Below, one piece after another: positions 1-4,881 of a stretch of 8,941 bases of DNA (position 1 is its first letter; every line of letters starts with the position of its first letter). This DNA comes from Bacteroidales bacterium. Its GTDB lineage: Bacteria > Bacteroidota > Bacteroidia > Bacteroidales > F082. The notes under the pieces were generated by a model. That model was not told the DNA's origin and did not search any database. It worked only from the letters and a program-made list of their open reading frames with translations. The translations under genes were made by a program, and so were the position numbers. The stretch is taken from NCBI GenBank assembly GCA_024762735.1, contig JANTGU010000075.1:1-8941 (forward strand). The letters are read 5' to 3'.

Positions 1-61
1 CTATTTGGCATTGATTATTTTGATCTTATTAAAGCTTAACAACTTCATTTATTTCAAAAGA

Positions 62-69
62 CAAAGATA
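62..69 (-). promoter_or_regulatory. Possible Bacteroidota -7 box for a leftward transcript
   Basis: On the minus strand these bases read TATCTTTG, a full match to the Bacteroidota -7 consensus TAnnTTTG. No TTTG-like -33 box sits 19-21 bases upstream. A leftward transcript would start near base 55-58. The only minus-strand frame it meets inside the window begins with ATG at 45..43 and ends after 15 codons at bases 3-1, so the gene served, if any, would lie beyond the left edge. Motif match only. Confidence 0.25.
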
Positions 70-175
70 AATCTTATTTGCAGAAACCGGGGCAGTACTT
101 TATGCTGATTACATTTTGTCAGCTTACACCGGGATGGTATAAAAGTTGATTTGTGGTACTCAAAAAACTAAAATC

Positions 176-472
176 ATGAGTAAATTTAATGATATAATTC
201 AAGGCGAAACGCCTGTATTGATTGACTTTTCAGCCGAATGGTGTCAACCTTGTAAAATGATGCCACCGATTTTGAAAGAGGTAAAAAAACAATTGGGAGA
301 CCGTATTCGTATTTTAAAGGTGGATGTCGATCGCAATCCTGCCATCGCGCAAAAGCATCAAATAAGAAACGTGCCGACCCTGATGCTCTTCAAAAAAGGA
401 GCGGTCATTTTCCGGCAGGCCGGTGTGATTCCTGCTCCTCAGCTTGTGCAAACATTGCAGGGGTATGTTTAA
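176..472 (+). CDS. Thioredoxin-family protein (98 aa)
   Basis: A small single-domain thioredoxin that probably acts as a cytoplasmic thiol-disulfide reductase or electron carrier. The sequence shows a buried Asp in LIDFSAEW (D17), the redox motif WCQPCK at residues 22-27, and the cis-proline loop RNVPTLMLF (Pro67) followed by a KKG turn, all in the usual order. At 98 residues it is slightly shorter than typical thioredoxin (about 105-110), mainly at the N-terminus. No signal peptide or membrane segment is visible. I chose ATG 176; an in-frame TTG at 146 would add ten residues (MICGTQKTKI) that do not resemble the family. The active site is CQPC rather than CGPC, a variant seen in thioredoxin-like proteins that may shift redox potential. 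The gene stands alone: repeats follow it, and the next gene is convergent and on the other strand. No clear promoter or terminator was found. Confidence 0.9.
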   Translation: MSKFNDIIQGETPVLIDFSAEWCQPCKMMPPILKEVKKQLGDRIRILKVDVDRNPAIAQKHQIRNVPTLMLFKKGAVIFRQAGVIPAPQLVQTLQGYV

Positions 473-525
473 AAGCTAGCGGGATAGGAGGGGAATGACA
501 CCACCTTTTGCCCAAGCCAAACCCA

Positions 526-671
526 CCGTCATTTCGAGCGAGCCCGTAGCTTGCGGAGGGGGAGTCGAGAAATCTCCTGAGGAACAACCTGTCATTATCG
601 TAAGAAGAACTTTTTCCGAAAGAAGCCATTGCGACCTGGGAGATGCTTCGACTTCGCTCAGCATGACAGGT
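526..671. repeat. Degenerate MITE-like inverted repeat element
   Basis: The two ends are imperfect inverted repeats. The left arm starts with GTCATTTCGAGCGA (528-541), and the right arm, read on the other strand, starts with GTCATGCTGAGCGA (666-653). A second inner pair matches too: GTCGAGAAATCTCC (564-577) against the reverse complement of GGGAGATGCTTCGAC (638-652). The centre has no open frame with protein-like content. The GTCATTTCGAGCG...CGAGAAATCT pattern resembles a dispersed intergenic repeat I recall from many Bacteroidota genomes. The short frames across it on both strands are spurious. It lies in the gap between the convergent thioredoxin and ATPase genes. Confidence 0.6.
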
Positions 672-700
672 ACCTTTTACTGAAAGAGAAGTTTTGTTGT

Positions 701-721
701 CGCACGGTAGCAAACCGTGCG
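701..721. repeat. Perfect 8-bp hairpin
   Basis: CGCACGGT (701-708), a five-base loop AGCAA, and the exact complement ACCGTGCG (714-721) form a strong GC-rich stem 34 bases beyond the ATPase stop on the minus strand. It could end or stabilise the leftward importer transcript. No T-tract follows on either strand, so it is not a canonical intrinsic terminator; a REP-like palindrome fits equally well. Confidence 0.6.
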
Positions 722-723
722 AG

Positions 724-747
724 AGGTGGAAAGGGAGGTGGAAAGGG
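724..747. repeat. 12-bp perfect tandem duplication
   Basis: AGGTGGAAAGGG occurs twice back to back (724-735 and 736-747). It is purine-rich and sits between the hairpin and the 3' end of the ATPase gene. It probably arose by slippage; no function is apparent. Confidence 0.8.
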
Positions 748-754
748 TTGAACG

Positions 755-1528
755 CTATACAAACCTTCGTGTCACCTTATCAAACTTAACCTTACCGCGG
801 TCAAAAAGTTTGTTGATGCTTCCTTTGTTGATTAACTCCCGGGGATTGCCTTTTTCAAAAGAGCCATCTTTTCCCAGCAACCACAAAGTATCGGCAAAAT
901 GCAGGGCTAACTCCACATCGTGGATGGTCATTAATATGCTTTTTCCCTCTGAGGGAATGGCTTTTAAAAGATGCATCAGTTCTACCCTTCCGGGAGAGTC
1001 GATAAAGGCGGTGGGCTCGTCCAGAAAAATCAGGGGTGTGTCCTGCGCCAGTGCCCTTGCTATCATGACCCGTTGCTTTTCGCCATCGCTCAACGTGTGG
1101 AGTTTACGCATGAGCAATGCATCAATCCCCGTAAGGGAAACCGCTTGGTCCACCACGGCCCGGTCTTTTTCCTTATAATCGCCGGCAAATGAAAGATAGG
1201 GATATCTGGCAGTAAGGAGCACCTCTTCAACAGTAACATAGGTGTCCTCAATTTTATCGGTCAAAACAACCGAGACCTTGGTGGCCAGCTCTTTTATCGA
1301 AATATCCTGCAGTTTTTTTTCTCCATAGCTAATCTCTCCCTTCAGCGCGGGGATAAATCCCAATACTGTTTTTAGCAATGTTGATTTTCCGGCTCCATTG
1401 GGGCCCAACACAGCCACAAACTCTCCTTCGCTTAAAGTAGCTGACAGGTTTTGATGCAGCAACCTGGTTTCCCCTTTTTTTAACCGGTAGCCTGTCGTCA
1501 GGTTTTGTATGGATAGTAAATTTTTCAA
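755..1528 (-). CDS. ABC transporter ATP-binding protein, FepC/BtuD family (257 aa)
   Basis: This is the cytoplasmic ATPase of a class II metal-chelate importer (siderophore, heme or cobalamin type). Visible motifs in order: Walker A GPNGAGKST (42-50), signature LSDGEKQRV (146-154), Walker B with catalytic Glu PLIFLDEPT (165-173), D-loop region FIDSPG, and switch His in MTIHD (H203). The length is normal for the family. The Q-loop glutamine expected near residue 90 is absent (VVLTDKIED instead of a ..LAQ.. type sequence), and the signature carries D and E where the textbook form has G and Q. The start is a TTG codon (1528-1526) overlapping the permease stop as TTGA; no other in-frame start precedes Walker A, and the overlap implies translational coupling. 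It is the last gene of the leftward importer cluster. The substrate cannot be read from the ATPase. Confidence 0.93.
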   Translation of the reverse strand: MKNLLSIQNLTTGYRLKKGETRLLHQNLSATLSEGEFVAVLGPNGAGKSTLLKTVLGFIPALKGEISYGEKKLQDISIKELATKVSVVLTDKIEDTYVTVEEVLLTARYPYLSFAGDYKEKDRAVVDQAVSLTGIDALLMRKLHTLSDGEKQRVMIARALAQDTPLIFLDEPTAFIDSPGRVELMHLLKAIPSEGKSILMTIHDVELALHFADTLWLLGKDGSFEKGNPRELINKGSINKLFDRGKVKFDKVTRRFV

Positions 1529-2571
1529 GTCACTTTCATTTTACTGCGTTTTACAATAACCCAGATTACCACGGGAGCGCCAATCATAGAGGTGACCGCG
1601 TTGATGGGGAGGGACGTGTCCAAACCCGGAAGGCGTGCAATTAAATTGCAGAGCAGCGTCAGGTTAGCACCCAGCAAAAGCGTGGCAGGAATTAATTGCT
1701 TATGGTTGGAAGTGTTAAACCATGCTCGTGCTATGTGCGGCACGGCCAGGCCAATAAAAGCGATGGGGCCGGTAAAGGCTGTCCCAAGCGCGATGAGTAA
1801 TCCTGCCAAAAGGAATAGGAGTGTATGATACTTTTTCAGGTTAAAACCCAAGCTACGGGCATAGTTTTCCCCCAACAGCATCGCGTTGAGGGGAAGGGCG
1901 AAAAAGTAAGAAGACACAACCAGCACTGCTGTTGCCAGCAATATTATTTCACTTCTTATCAGACTGTTTTTTGCAAAACTTCCCAGTCCCCACAGCACGT
2001 ACGCATGAAGTTCCTGTGCCCCACTAAAAAACTGCAGTACTCCCACGATGGCCGATACGGCATAGCCCAGCATGATGCCAATAATCAGTACGGTAACCAC
2101 GTTACCTATTCGTCCCGAAACGTACAGGATGATAGCCATCACCGCCAGGGCACCGGCAAAAGCTGCAATCACCACGGCCATATCGTTGAGCATCATATTG
2201 CTTTGCAGTACATCCATACCAAAAGCTGATCCGGTTAACACCACCAGTGCTACCCCGAGACTGGCTCCCGAGCTTATCCCCAACACCGAAGGGCCTGCCA
2301 GCGGATTACGAAAAACCGTTTGTAAAAGCAGGCCGGCAACGCTCAATCCCATGCCCACCGCTACGGCAGTAAACACTTGCGGCATTCGATAGTCCCATAT
2401 AATAATATTGGCTTGCGACGAGGTTGGACTACTGAAAATCGTGGATAGCACATCACCCCAGGAAATTGTTACCGAGCCCAACCACAGGTTGACCATCACC
2501 AGTAGCAGCATGGTGATTACCAGCAACAGCAAGGGCATGACGAAGGGTTTCTTTGTGAAGGCAGAGGTCAT
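1525..2571 (-). CDS. FecCD/BtuC-family ABC transporter permease (348 aa)
   Basis: This inner-membrane channel subunit belongs to a class II importer; two copies would pair with two copies of the neighbouring ATPase. It is almost entirely hydrophobic, consistent with about ten helices. Family hallmarks are RMPQ...VGMGLSVAG (62-80), RNPLAGPSVLGISSGASLG (88-106), LLGENYARSLGFN (232-244), the coupling region GPIAFIGLAVPHIAR (268-282) and the terminal LPINAVTSMIGAPVVIWVIV (321-340). In the segment usually written LxCDxxAR, this protein has CNLIAR, an Asn for the common Asp. Length is typical (about 330-350). It starts with ATG 2571-2569 and overlaps the ATPase start by four bases. A possible -7 box (2616-2623) could give it its own transcript; otherwise it is read through from the binding protein across a 316-bp repeat-bearing gap. 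Confidence 0.95.
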   Translation of the reverse strand: MTSAFTKKPFVMPLLLLVITMLLLVMVNLWLGSVTISWGDVLSTIFSSPTSSQANIIIWDYRMPQVFTAVAVGMGLSVAGLLLQTVFRNPLAGPSVLGISSGASLGVALVVLTGSAFGMDVLQSNMMLNDMAVVIAAFAGALAVMAIILYVSGRIGNVVTVLIIGIMLGYAVSAIVGVLQFFSGAQELHAYVLWGLGSFAKNSLIRSEIILLATAVLVVSSYFFALPLNAMLLGENYARSLGFNLKKYHTLLFLLAGLLIALGTAFTGPIAFIGLAVPHIARAWFNTSNHKQLIPATLLLGANLTLLCNLIARLPGLDTSLPINAVTSMIGAPVVIWVIVKRSKMKVT

Positions 2572-2756
2572 TGGGTGATGATATTATTCCTTTTATCCTG
2601 AATTTTAATCTCGCCCAAAAATAGTAAAAAAGGCAGGTGATAGCGTGATGGGCCTACTTCTTTTATGTGAAGCTGTTTTGCCTGTGAAGTACCTGTTTCT
2701 CTTGCACGACATGTAACCATGCGCGGGTGTTGTTGGTATTTTGGGGAGAATGCCAC
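2568..2756 (-). CDS. Doubtful small ORF upstream of the permease (up to 62 aa)
   Basis: A minus-strand frame opens after a TAA near base 2795 and runs to a TGA that overlaps the permease ATG as ATGA (2568-2571), an arrangement common for real coupled genes. Possible starts are GTG 2756 or ATG 2720. The product (for example KEVGPSRYHLPFLLFLGEI) has one short hydrophobic stretch, many scattered His, Arg and Gln residues, and no signal peptide or motif that I recognise. It could be a small gene, the tail of a decayed gene, or chance in the leader of the permease. A consensus-like -7 box (2616-2623) lies inside it, which argues against coding. I do not assign a function. Confidence 0.2.
   Translation of the reverse strand: MAFSPKYQQHPRMVTCRARETGTSQAKQLHIKEVGPSRYHLPFLLFLGEIKIQDKRNNIITQ
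2616..2623 (-). promoter_or_regulatory. Possible -7 box for the permease gene
   Basis: The minus strand reads TATTTTTG, matching TAnnTTTG, 45 bases upstream of the permease ATG. No TTTG-like -33 element is found 19-21 bases further up, so this is a motif match in A/T-rich sequence and not a firm promoter. Confidence 0.25.
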
Positions 2757-2793
2757 TACCCTACTATCATTTTTAATTCCTGCCTTGGCTGTT

Positions 2794-2811
2794 TACCCGC
2801 CAAAGCGGGTA
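2794..2811. repeat. 7-bp hairpin in the binding protein-permease gap
   Basis: TACCCGC (2794-2800), loop CAAA, then GCGGGTA (2805-2811) form a perfect stem. It lies beyond the binding-protein stop in the direction of transcription. The minus-strand side is not followed by a T-run, so it is better read as a repeat palindrome than as an intrinsic terminator. Confidence 0.5.
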
Positions 2812-2827
2812 AGCAGCCGGTGGGGTA

Positions 2828-2884
2828 ACCCGACCTAACAGGTCGCCTGCGCACAGGCTTTTGGAAACCTGTTAGAACGGGGTC
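2828..2884. repeat. Composite palindromic repeat (CTAACAGG/CCTGTTAG arms)
   Basis: Outer arms CTAACAGG (2835-2842) and CCTGTTAG (2868-2875) are exact complements and extend imperfectly outward through ACCCGAC and GAACGGGGT. Nested inside or overlapping are CGACCT-AAC-AGGTCG (2831-2845) and GCCTG-CGCA-CAGGC (2845-2858), so alternative folds are possible. The element starts immediately after the binding-protein stop codon on the leftward transcript and may dampen or stabilise the downstream part of the mRNA. CTAACAGG/CCTGTTAG palindromes resemble intergenic repeats I recall from Bacteroidota genomes. Together with the hairpin at 2794-2811 it fills the right part of the 2572-2887 gap. Confidence 0.55.
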
Positions 2885-2887
2885 ACG

Positions 2888-4015
2888 TTAAGGTAACACA
2901 CGGTAGTAAATCGGTTGATAACCCGGGAACAGGGTCGGGTGAAAAGCGTAAATAAAATCTTTTAAAACTACCTGAGGTTCCAGCGTGCTTTTTTCAAAAT
3001 AGGCTGTGGCTGCAGGGTCACAATAAATAATATGGTGTTGTTTAAAGGCTTTGAAATGACTGTAGAGTTCGTTTTCGGCAAACAGCTGTTGGTAGGCGTT
3101 TGTGCTGGAAAGTCCGCCCAATATCCGCCAGTAGTCGGCATTTTGAGCTTGTTGTAATACTATCTCAAAATCGAGGGGTATGCCGCTGCGGGAAGTATTA
3201 TCTTTCCAAATATATTGGGCACCGGCTGCGGCAAACAAATTTGCCATATAACTTTTTCCTCCCGGGACATACCATTGTCCGTTAAAATATTTTCCTGAGA
3301 AAACAGTGGGCTTTTGCTTTACTGTTGAAGCAATCTTCTTCAGGTGAAGGTATTTTTTTTCTATTTCAGAAAATATACTATCCGCTTCGCGTTCTTTTCC
3401 TAAAAAGGCAGCCGTGAATTTTATCCACTCTGCTCTTCCCAGCGGGTCATCTTCCATGAAATCAAAAAACGGAATAACCTTAATACCTCCTTTTACCGGC
3501 AATAACTGCCCCTGCTTATAAGGTGAGTAGAATATTGCCCCCGGGTTAAGCATAATGGTTTTTTCAACAAACAGCTGTCCGTTGGCGGAAACTTCTTCGA
3601 TATTCCCTGCGGCAAGCAGCTTCCTTACTGCCCTGCTTTGAATGTACTTTTCATCGGCAATGCCGGAAACCTTTTCAAGCAAGCCCAGTTTATAAATGGC
3701 ATTTAACTGCGTGGACGACAACACCGCGACATTTGACAGGGAAAAAGGGAGCACGTTTTTAAAAGATTGATACCGTGAATATTTTGCACTGTCAACGAGG
3801 TAATAAACCACTGATGCTGCGGTATCAGAGAAGGGGCTGTGTATTACTATCTTTTTAATTCCCTCTGATTGATAAACATCAAAAAGGGTAGCATACTTAA
3901 TGCTTGACGATATATTTTTTCCTTTAAAAAACTTTTCGAGAGTGTTGGTTTTTACCCCGGTTTTGCACGAAAACAAAATGAAAGCAGCAAGTAGAGCAAG
4001 CAGTATTCTTTTCAT
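2888..4015 (-). CDS. ABC transporter substrate-binding lipoprotein, BtuF/FhuD-like (375 aa)
   Basis: This is the periplasmic receptor of the importer, capturing a metal chelate (siderophore, heme or corrinoid; not resolvable here) and passing it to the permease. Residues 1-17 form a lipoprotein signal, with basic MKR, a hydrophobic core and lipobox LFSC, so Cys17 would be lipidated. The body fits the helical-backbone (cluster A-II/III) binding-protein fold: an N-lobe with SNVAVLSSTQLNAIYKLG (93-110), hinge-region sequence IPFFDFMEDDPLGRAEWIKF (181-200), the C-lobe PGGKSYMANLFAAAGAQY (251-268), and the terminal LKDFIYAFHPTLFP (351-364). The last two are hallmarks of Bacteroidota members. The length is in range. 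The start ATG 4015 gives a proper signal sequence. It is first in the importer cluster, followed after 316 bp by permease and ATPase. No TonB-dependent receptor is in the window. Confidence 0.93.
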   Translation of the reverse strand: MKRILLALLAAFILFSCKTGVKTNTLEKFFKGKNISSSIKYATLFDVYQSEGIKKIVIHSPFSDTAASVVYYLVDSAKYSRYQSFKNVLPFSLSNVAVLSSTQLNAIYKLGLLEKVSGIADEKYIQSRAVRKLLAAGNIEEVSANGQLFVEKTIMLNPGAIFYSPYKQGQLLPVKGGIKVIPFFDFMEDDPLGRAEWIKFTAAFLGKEREADSIFSEIEKKYLHLKKIASTVKQKPTVFSGKYFNGQWYVPGGKSYMANLFAAAGAQYIWKDNTSRSGIPLDFEIVLQQAQNADYWRILGGLSSTNAYQQLFAENELYSHFKAFKQHHIIYCDPAATAYFEKSTLEPQVVLKDFIYAFHPTLFPGYQPIYYRVLP

Positions 4016-4056
4016 GAGGTTATAATATTGTATTTCATTCTTTTATGTTTTGTCAC

Positions 4057-4082
4057 AATTTTTGCTTTTGAGAGCAAAAATT
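4057..4082. promoter_or_regulatory. Perfect 10-bp A/T-rich dyad upstream of the binding-protein gene
   Basis: AATTTTTGCT (4057-4066), six-base spacer, AGCAAAAATT (4073-4082) are exact complements. The dyad lies 42-67 bases upstream of the binding-protein ATG and beyond the GroES-like gene on the same strand. It could be an operator for a dimeric repressor or a terminator-like stem with built-in T-runs for transcripts arriving from the right. I do not recognise it as a Fur box. No convincing -7/-33 pair was found between it and the ATG. Confidence 0.4.
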
Positions 4083-4110
4083 CCGCCAAAACAACTTCCT
4101 TCTTTTTTAC

Positions 4111-4159
4111 CCCCGGGGTTAAAACCCCGGGCTATTAATATTCGACCCCTCCAGGGTCG
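4111..4159. repeat. Paired palindromic repeat (CCCGGGGTT and CGACCC stems)
   Basis: There are two hairpins in a row. CCCGGGGTT (4112-4120) pairs with AACCCCGGG (4123-4131), and CGACCC (4143-4148) pairs with GGGTCG (4154-4159); TATTAATAT joins them. The combination looks like a mobile or REP-type intergenic repeat of Bacteroidota. It is non-coding, and a + strand frame drawn across it (4050-4298) has no protein-like features. It lies between the GroES-like gene and the importer cluster and may help to separate their transcripts. Confidence 0.6.
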
Positions 4160-4200
4160 GATACTCATTCCCCTGTCCGCCCCCGCCAGAATGACCTTGT

Positions 4201-4290
4201 CGGGCTGGCCTGCCCGAACGATGTTCAGTCGGGCGGGCGTACCGAACAGTACTTGCCCGAATGTGGTCAGGTGGGCGTTCGGGCGGGTGT
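4201..4290. repeat. GC-rich repeat block with nested inverted repeats
   Basis: Within the same 4016-4319 gap this block contains CGGGC/GCCCG (4201-4205 with 4212-4216), GAAC-GAT-GTTC (4216-4226), GTAC...GTAC (4239-4252) and GCCCGAA/TTCGGGC (4255-4261 with 4278-4284). Near-identical direct copies TCGGGCGGGCGT (4229-4240) and TCGGGCGGGTGT (4279-4290) lie 50 bp apart. The G/C content is clearly above that of its surroundings. No gene is visible; a degenerate non-autonomous repeat is the likeliest reading. Confidence 0.5.
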
Positions 4291-4319
4291 GTTTTTAGAC
4301 AGTTATGAATGCTTCATGG

Positions 4320-4694
4320 TTATTCGCTTTCAAGCTCATCGCGCTCCAGCAGCAAAATAGAATGCTGGGGAACAATAAAATACTTTTCGTTATGGAAATG
4401 AACTTCCACGGCTCCCTTTTTTAAAAAGATGGCCAGGTCGCCCGTTCGAGCCTGCAAGGGGATGTAATTAACCAATTCCTCCTTTTTTTTCCAGGGTTCT
4501 TCAAACCCATCGGAAGGCATGGGAATAGGATACCCGGGGCCTGCTTTAACAACATAGCCGCTTTGTATTTCCTCTTTCTCTTTATATCCGGGGGGCAAAA
4601 ACAATCCTCCTTTCGACTGGTTTGCCTGGGTTTTAGGTTTTATCAGTACCCTGTCGCCTACCACTATTAATTTATCCAGCATATTCGTTTCCAT
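4320..4694 (-). CDS. GroES-like co-chaperone paralogue (124 aa)
   Basis: This Cpn10-fold protein is expected in the cytoplasm, where GroES proteins cap the GroEL chamber as a heptamer. In order it shows the opening strand GDRVLIKP (13-20), a mobile loop with KGGLFLPP (28-35) in which LFL occupies the place of the GroEL-binding IVL of E. coli GroES, then QSGYVVKAGPG (45-54), TGDLAIF (84-90, equivalent to VGDIVIF) and the closing strands YFIVPQHSILLLER (105-118). Between residues 55 and 83 it is about 15 residues longer than E. coli GroES, including FEEPWKKKEE. No groEL is adjacent, so this is probably a second, divergent copy. I chose ATG 4694; ATG 4682 is also possible, while the upstream TTG 4715 falls inside the predicted -7 box. 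It is divergent from the efflux operon. Confidence 0.85.
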   Translation of the reverse strand: METNMLDKLIVVGDRVLIKPKTQANQSKGGLFLPPGYKEKEEIQSGYVVKAGPGYPIPMPSDGFEEPWKKKEELVNYIPLQARTGDLAIFLKKGAVEVHFHNEKYFIVPQHSILLLERDELESE

Positions 4695-4712
4695 TGGCAC
4701 ACATTTTTTTAT

Positions 4713-4745
4713 CAAAAATAGCCATAAATACCACGTGGCTGCAAC
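4713..4745 (-). promoter_or_regulatory. Predicted promoter of the GroES-like gene
   Basis: On the minus strand GTTG (4745-4742) is followed after 21 bases by TATTTTTG (4720-4713), fitting the Bacteroidota TTTG-N19/21-TAnnTTTG pattern with one mismatch in the -33 box. Transcription would begin near 4706-4709, leaving a leader of about 12-15 bases before ATG 4694. This argues against the TTG codon at 4715 as start. Confidence 0.45.
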
Positions 4746-4824
4746 TCAAAAAAAATAAAGTTGTCAAACAAGAATATAAATGGCAGTTAAGGAATTTGTC
4801 AACGCCAAAATAAACAATCTCCTT

Positions 4825-4858
4825 TTAGCGTTAACAAGTCTATAACTTGCTACCTTTA
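4825..4858 (+). promoter_or_regulatory. Predicted promoter of the efflux operon
   Basis: TACCTTTA (4851-4858) matches TAnnTTTG except at the last base, with TTAG (4825-4828) 22 bases upstream as a weak -33 box. The predicted start near 4863 leaves about 20 A/T-rich bases before ATG 4882, with no Shine-Dalgarno, as is common in this phylum. Spacing is one base over the usual range. Confidence 0.4.
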
Positions 4859-4881
4859 CCTCTTGTTAAAAAAACAGTTTT

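Noticed and set aside
495..683. Short open frames on both strands across 405-713
   Set aside because: They lie over the degenerate inverted-repeat element, mirror one another, and show no domain, signal or start context; the repeat explains the openness.
717..1178. 153-codon + strand frame over the ATPase gene
   Set aside because: It is the antisense shadow of an ATPase with all catalytic motifs on the minus strand; its product is Ser/Arg-rich and resembles nothing.
1825..2229. 134-codon + strand frame over the permease gene
   Set aside because: Antisense shadow: His/Gln/Thr-rich translation with no motif, opposite a permease with clear FecCD signatures.
2600..2760. Cobalamin riboswitch upstream of the permease
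   Set aside because: A CACCTGCC fragment and a CCCGCGCATGG stretch recall parts of the consensus, but the core boxes are not in the right sequence, order and spacing by eye. Infernal with the Rfam cobalamin model would decide.
4291..4295. T-run after the GC-rich inverted repeat as a + strand terminator
   Set aside because: No + strand gene ends to its left in this gap, and the nearest stem (GCCCGAA/TTCGGGC) is several bases away with a long loop.
4050..4298. 82-codon + strand frame upstream of the importer
   Set aside because: It uses a TTG start and runs through three sets of palindromic repeats; the Pro/Arg-rich product reflects GC-rich repeats, not a protein.
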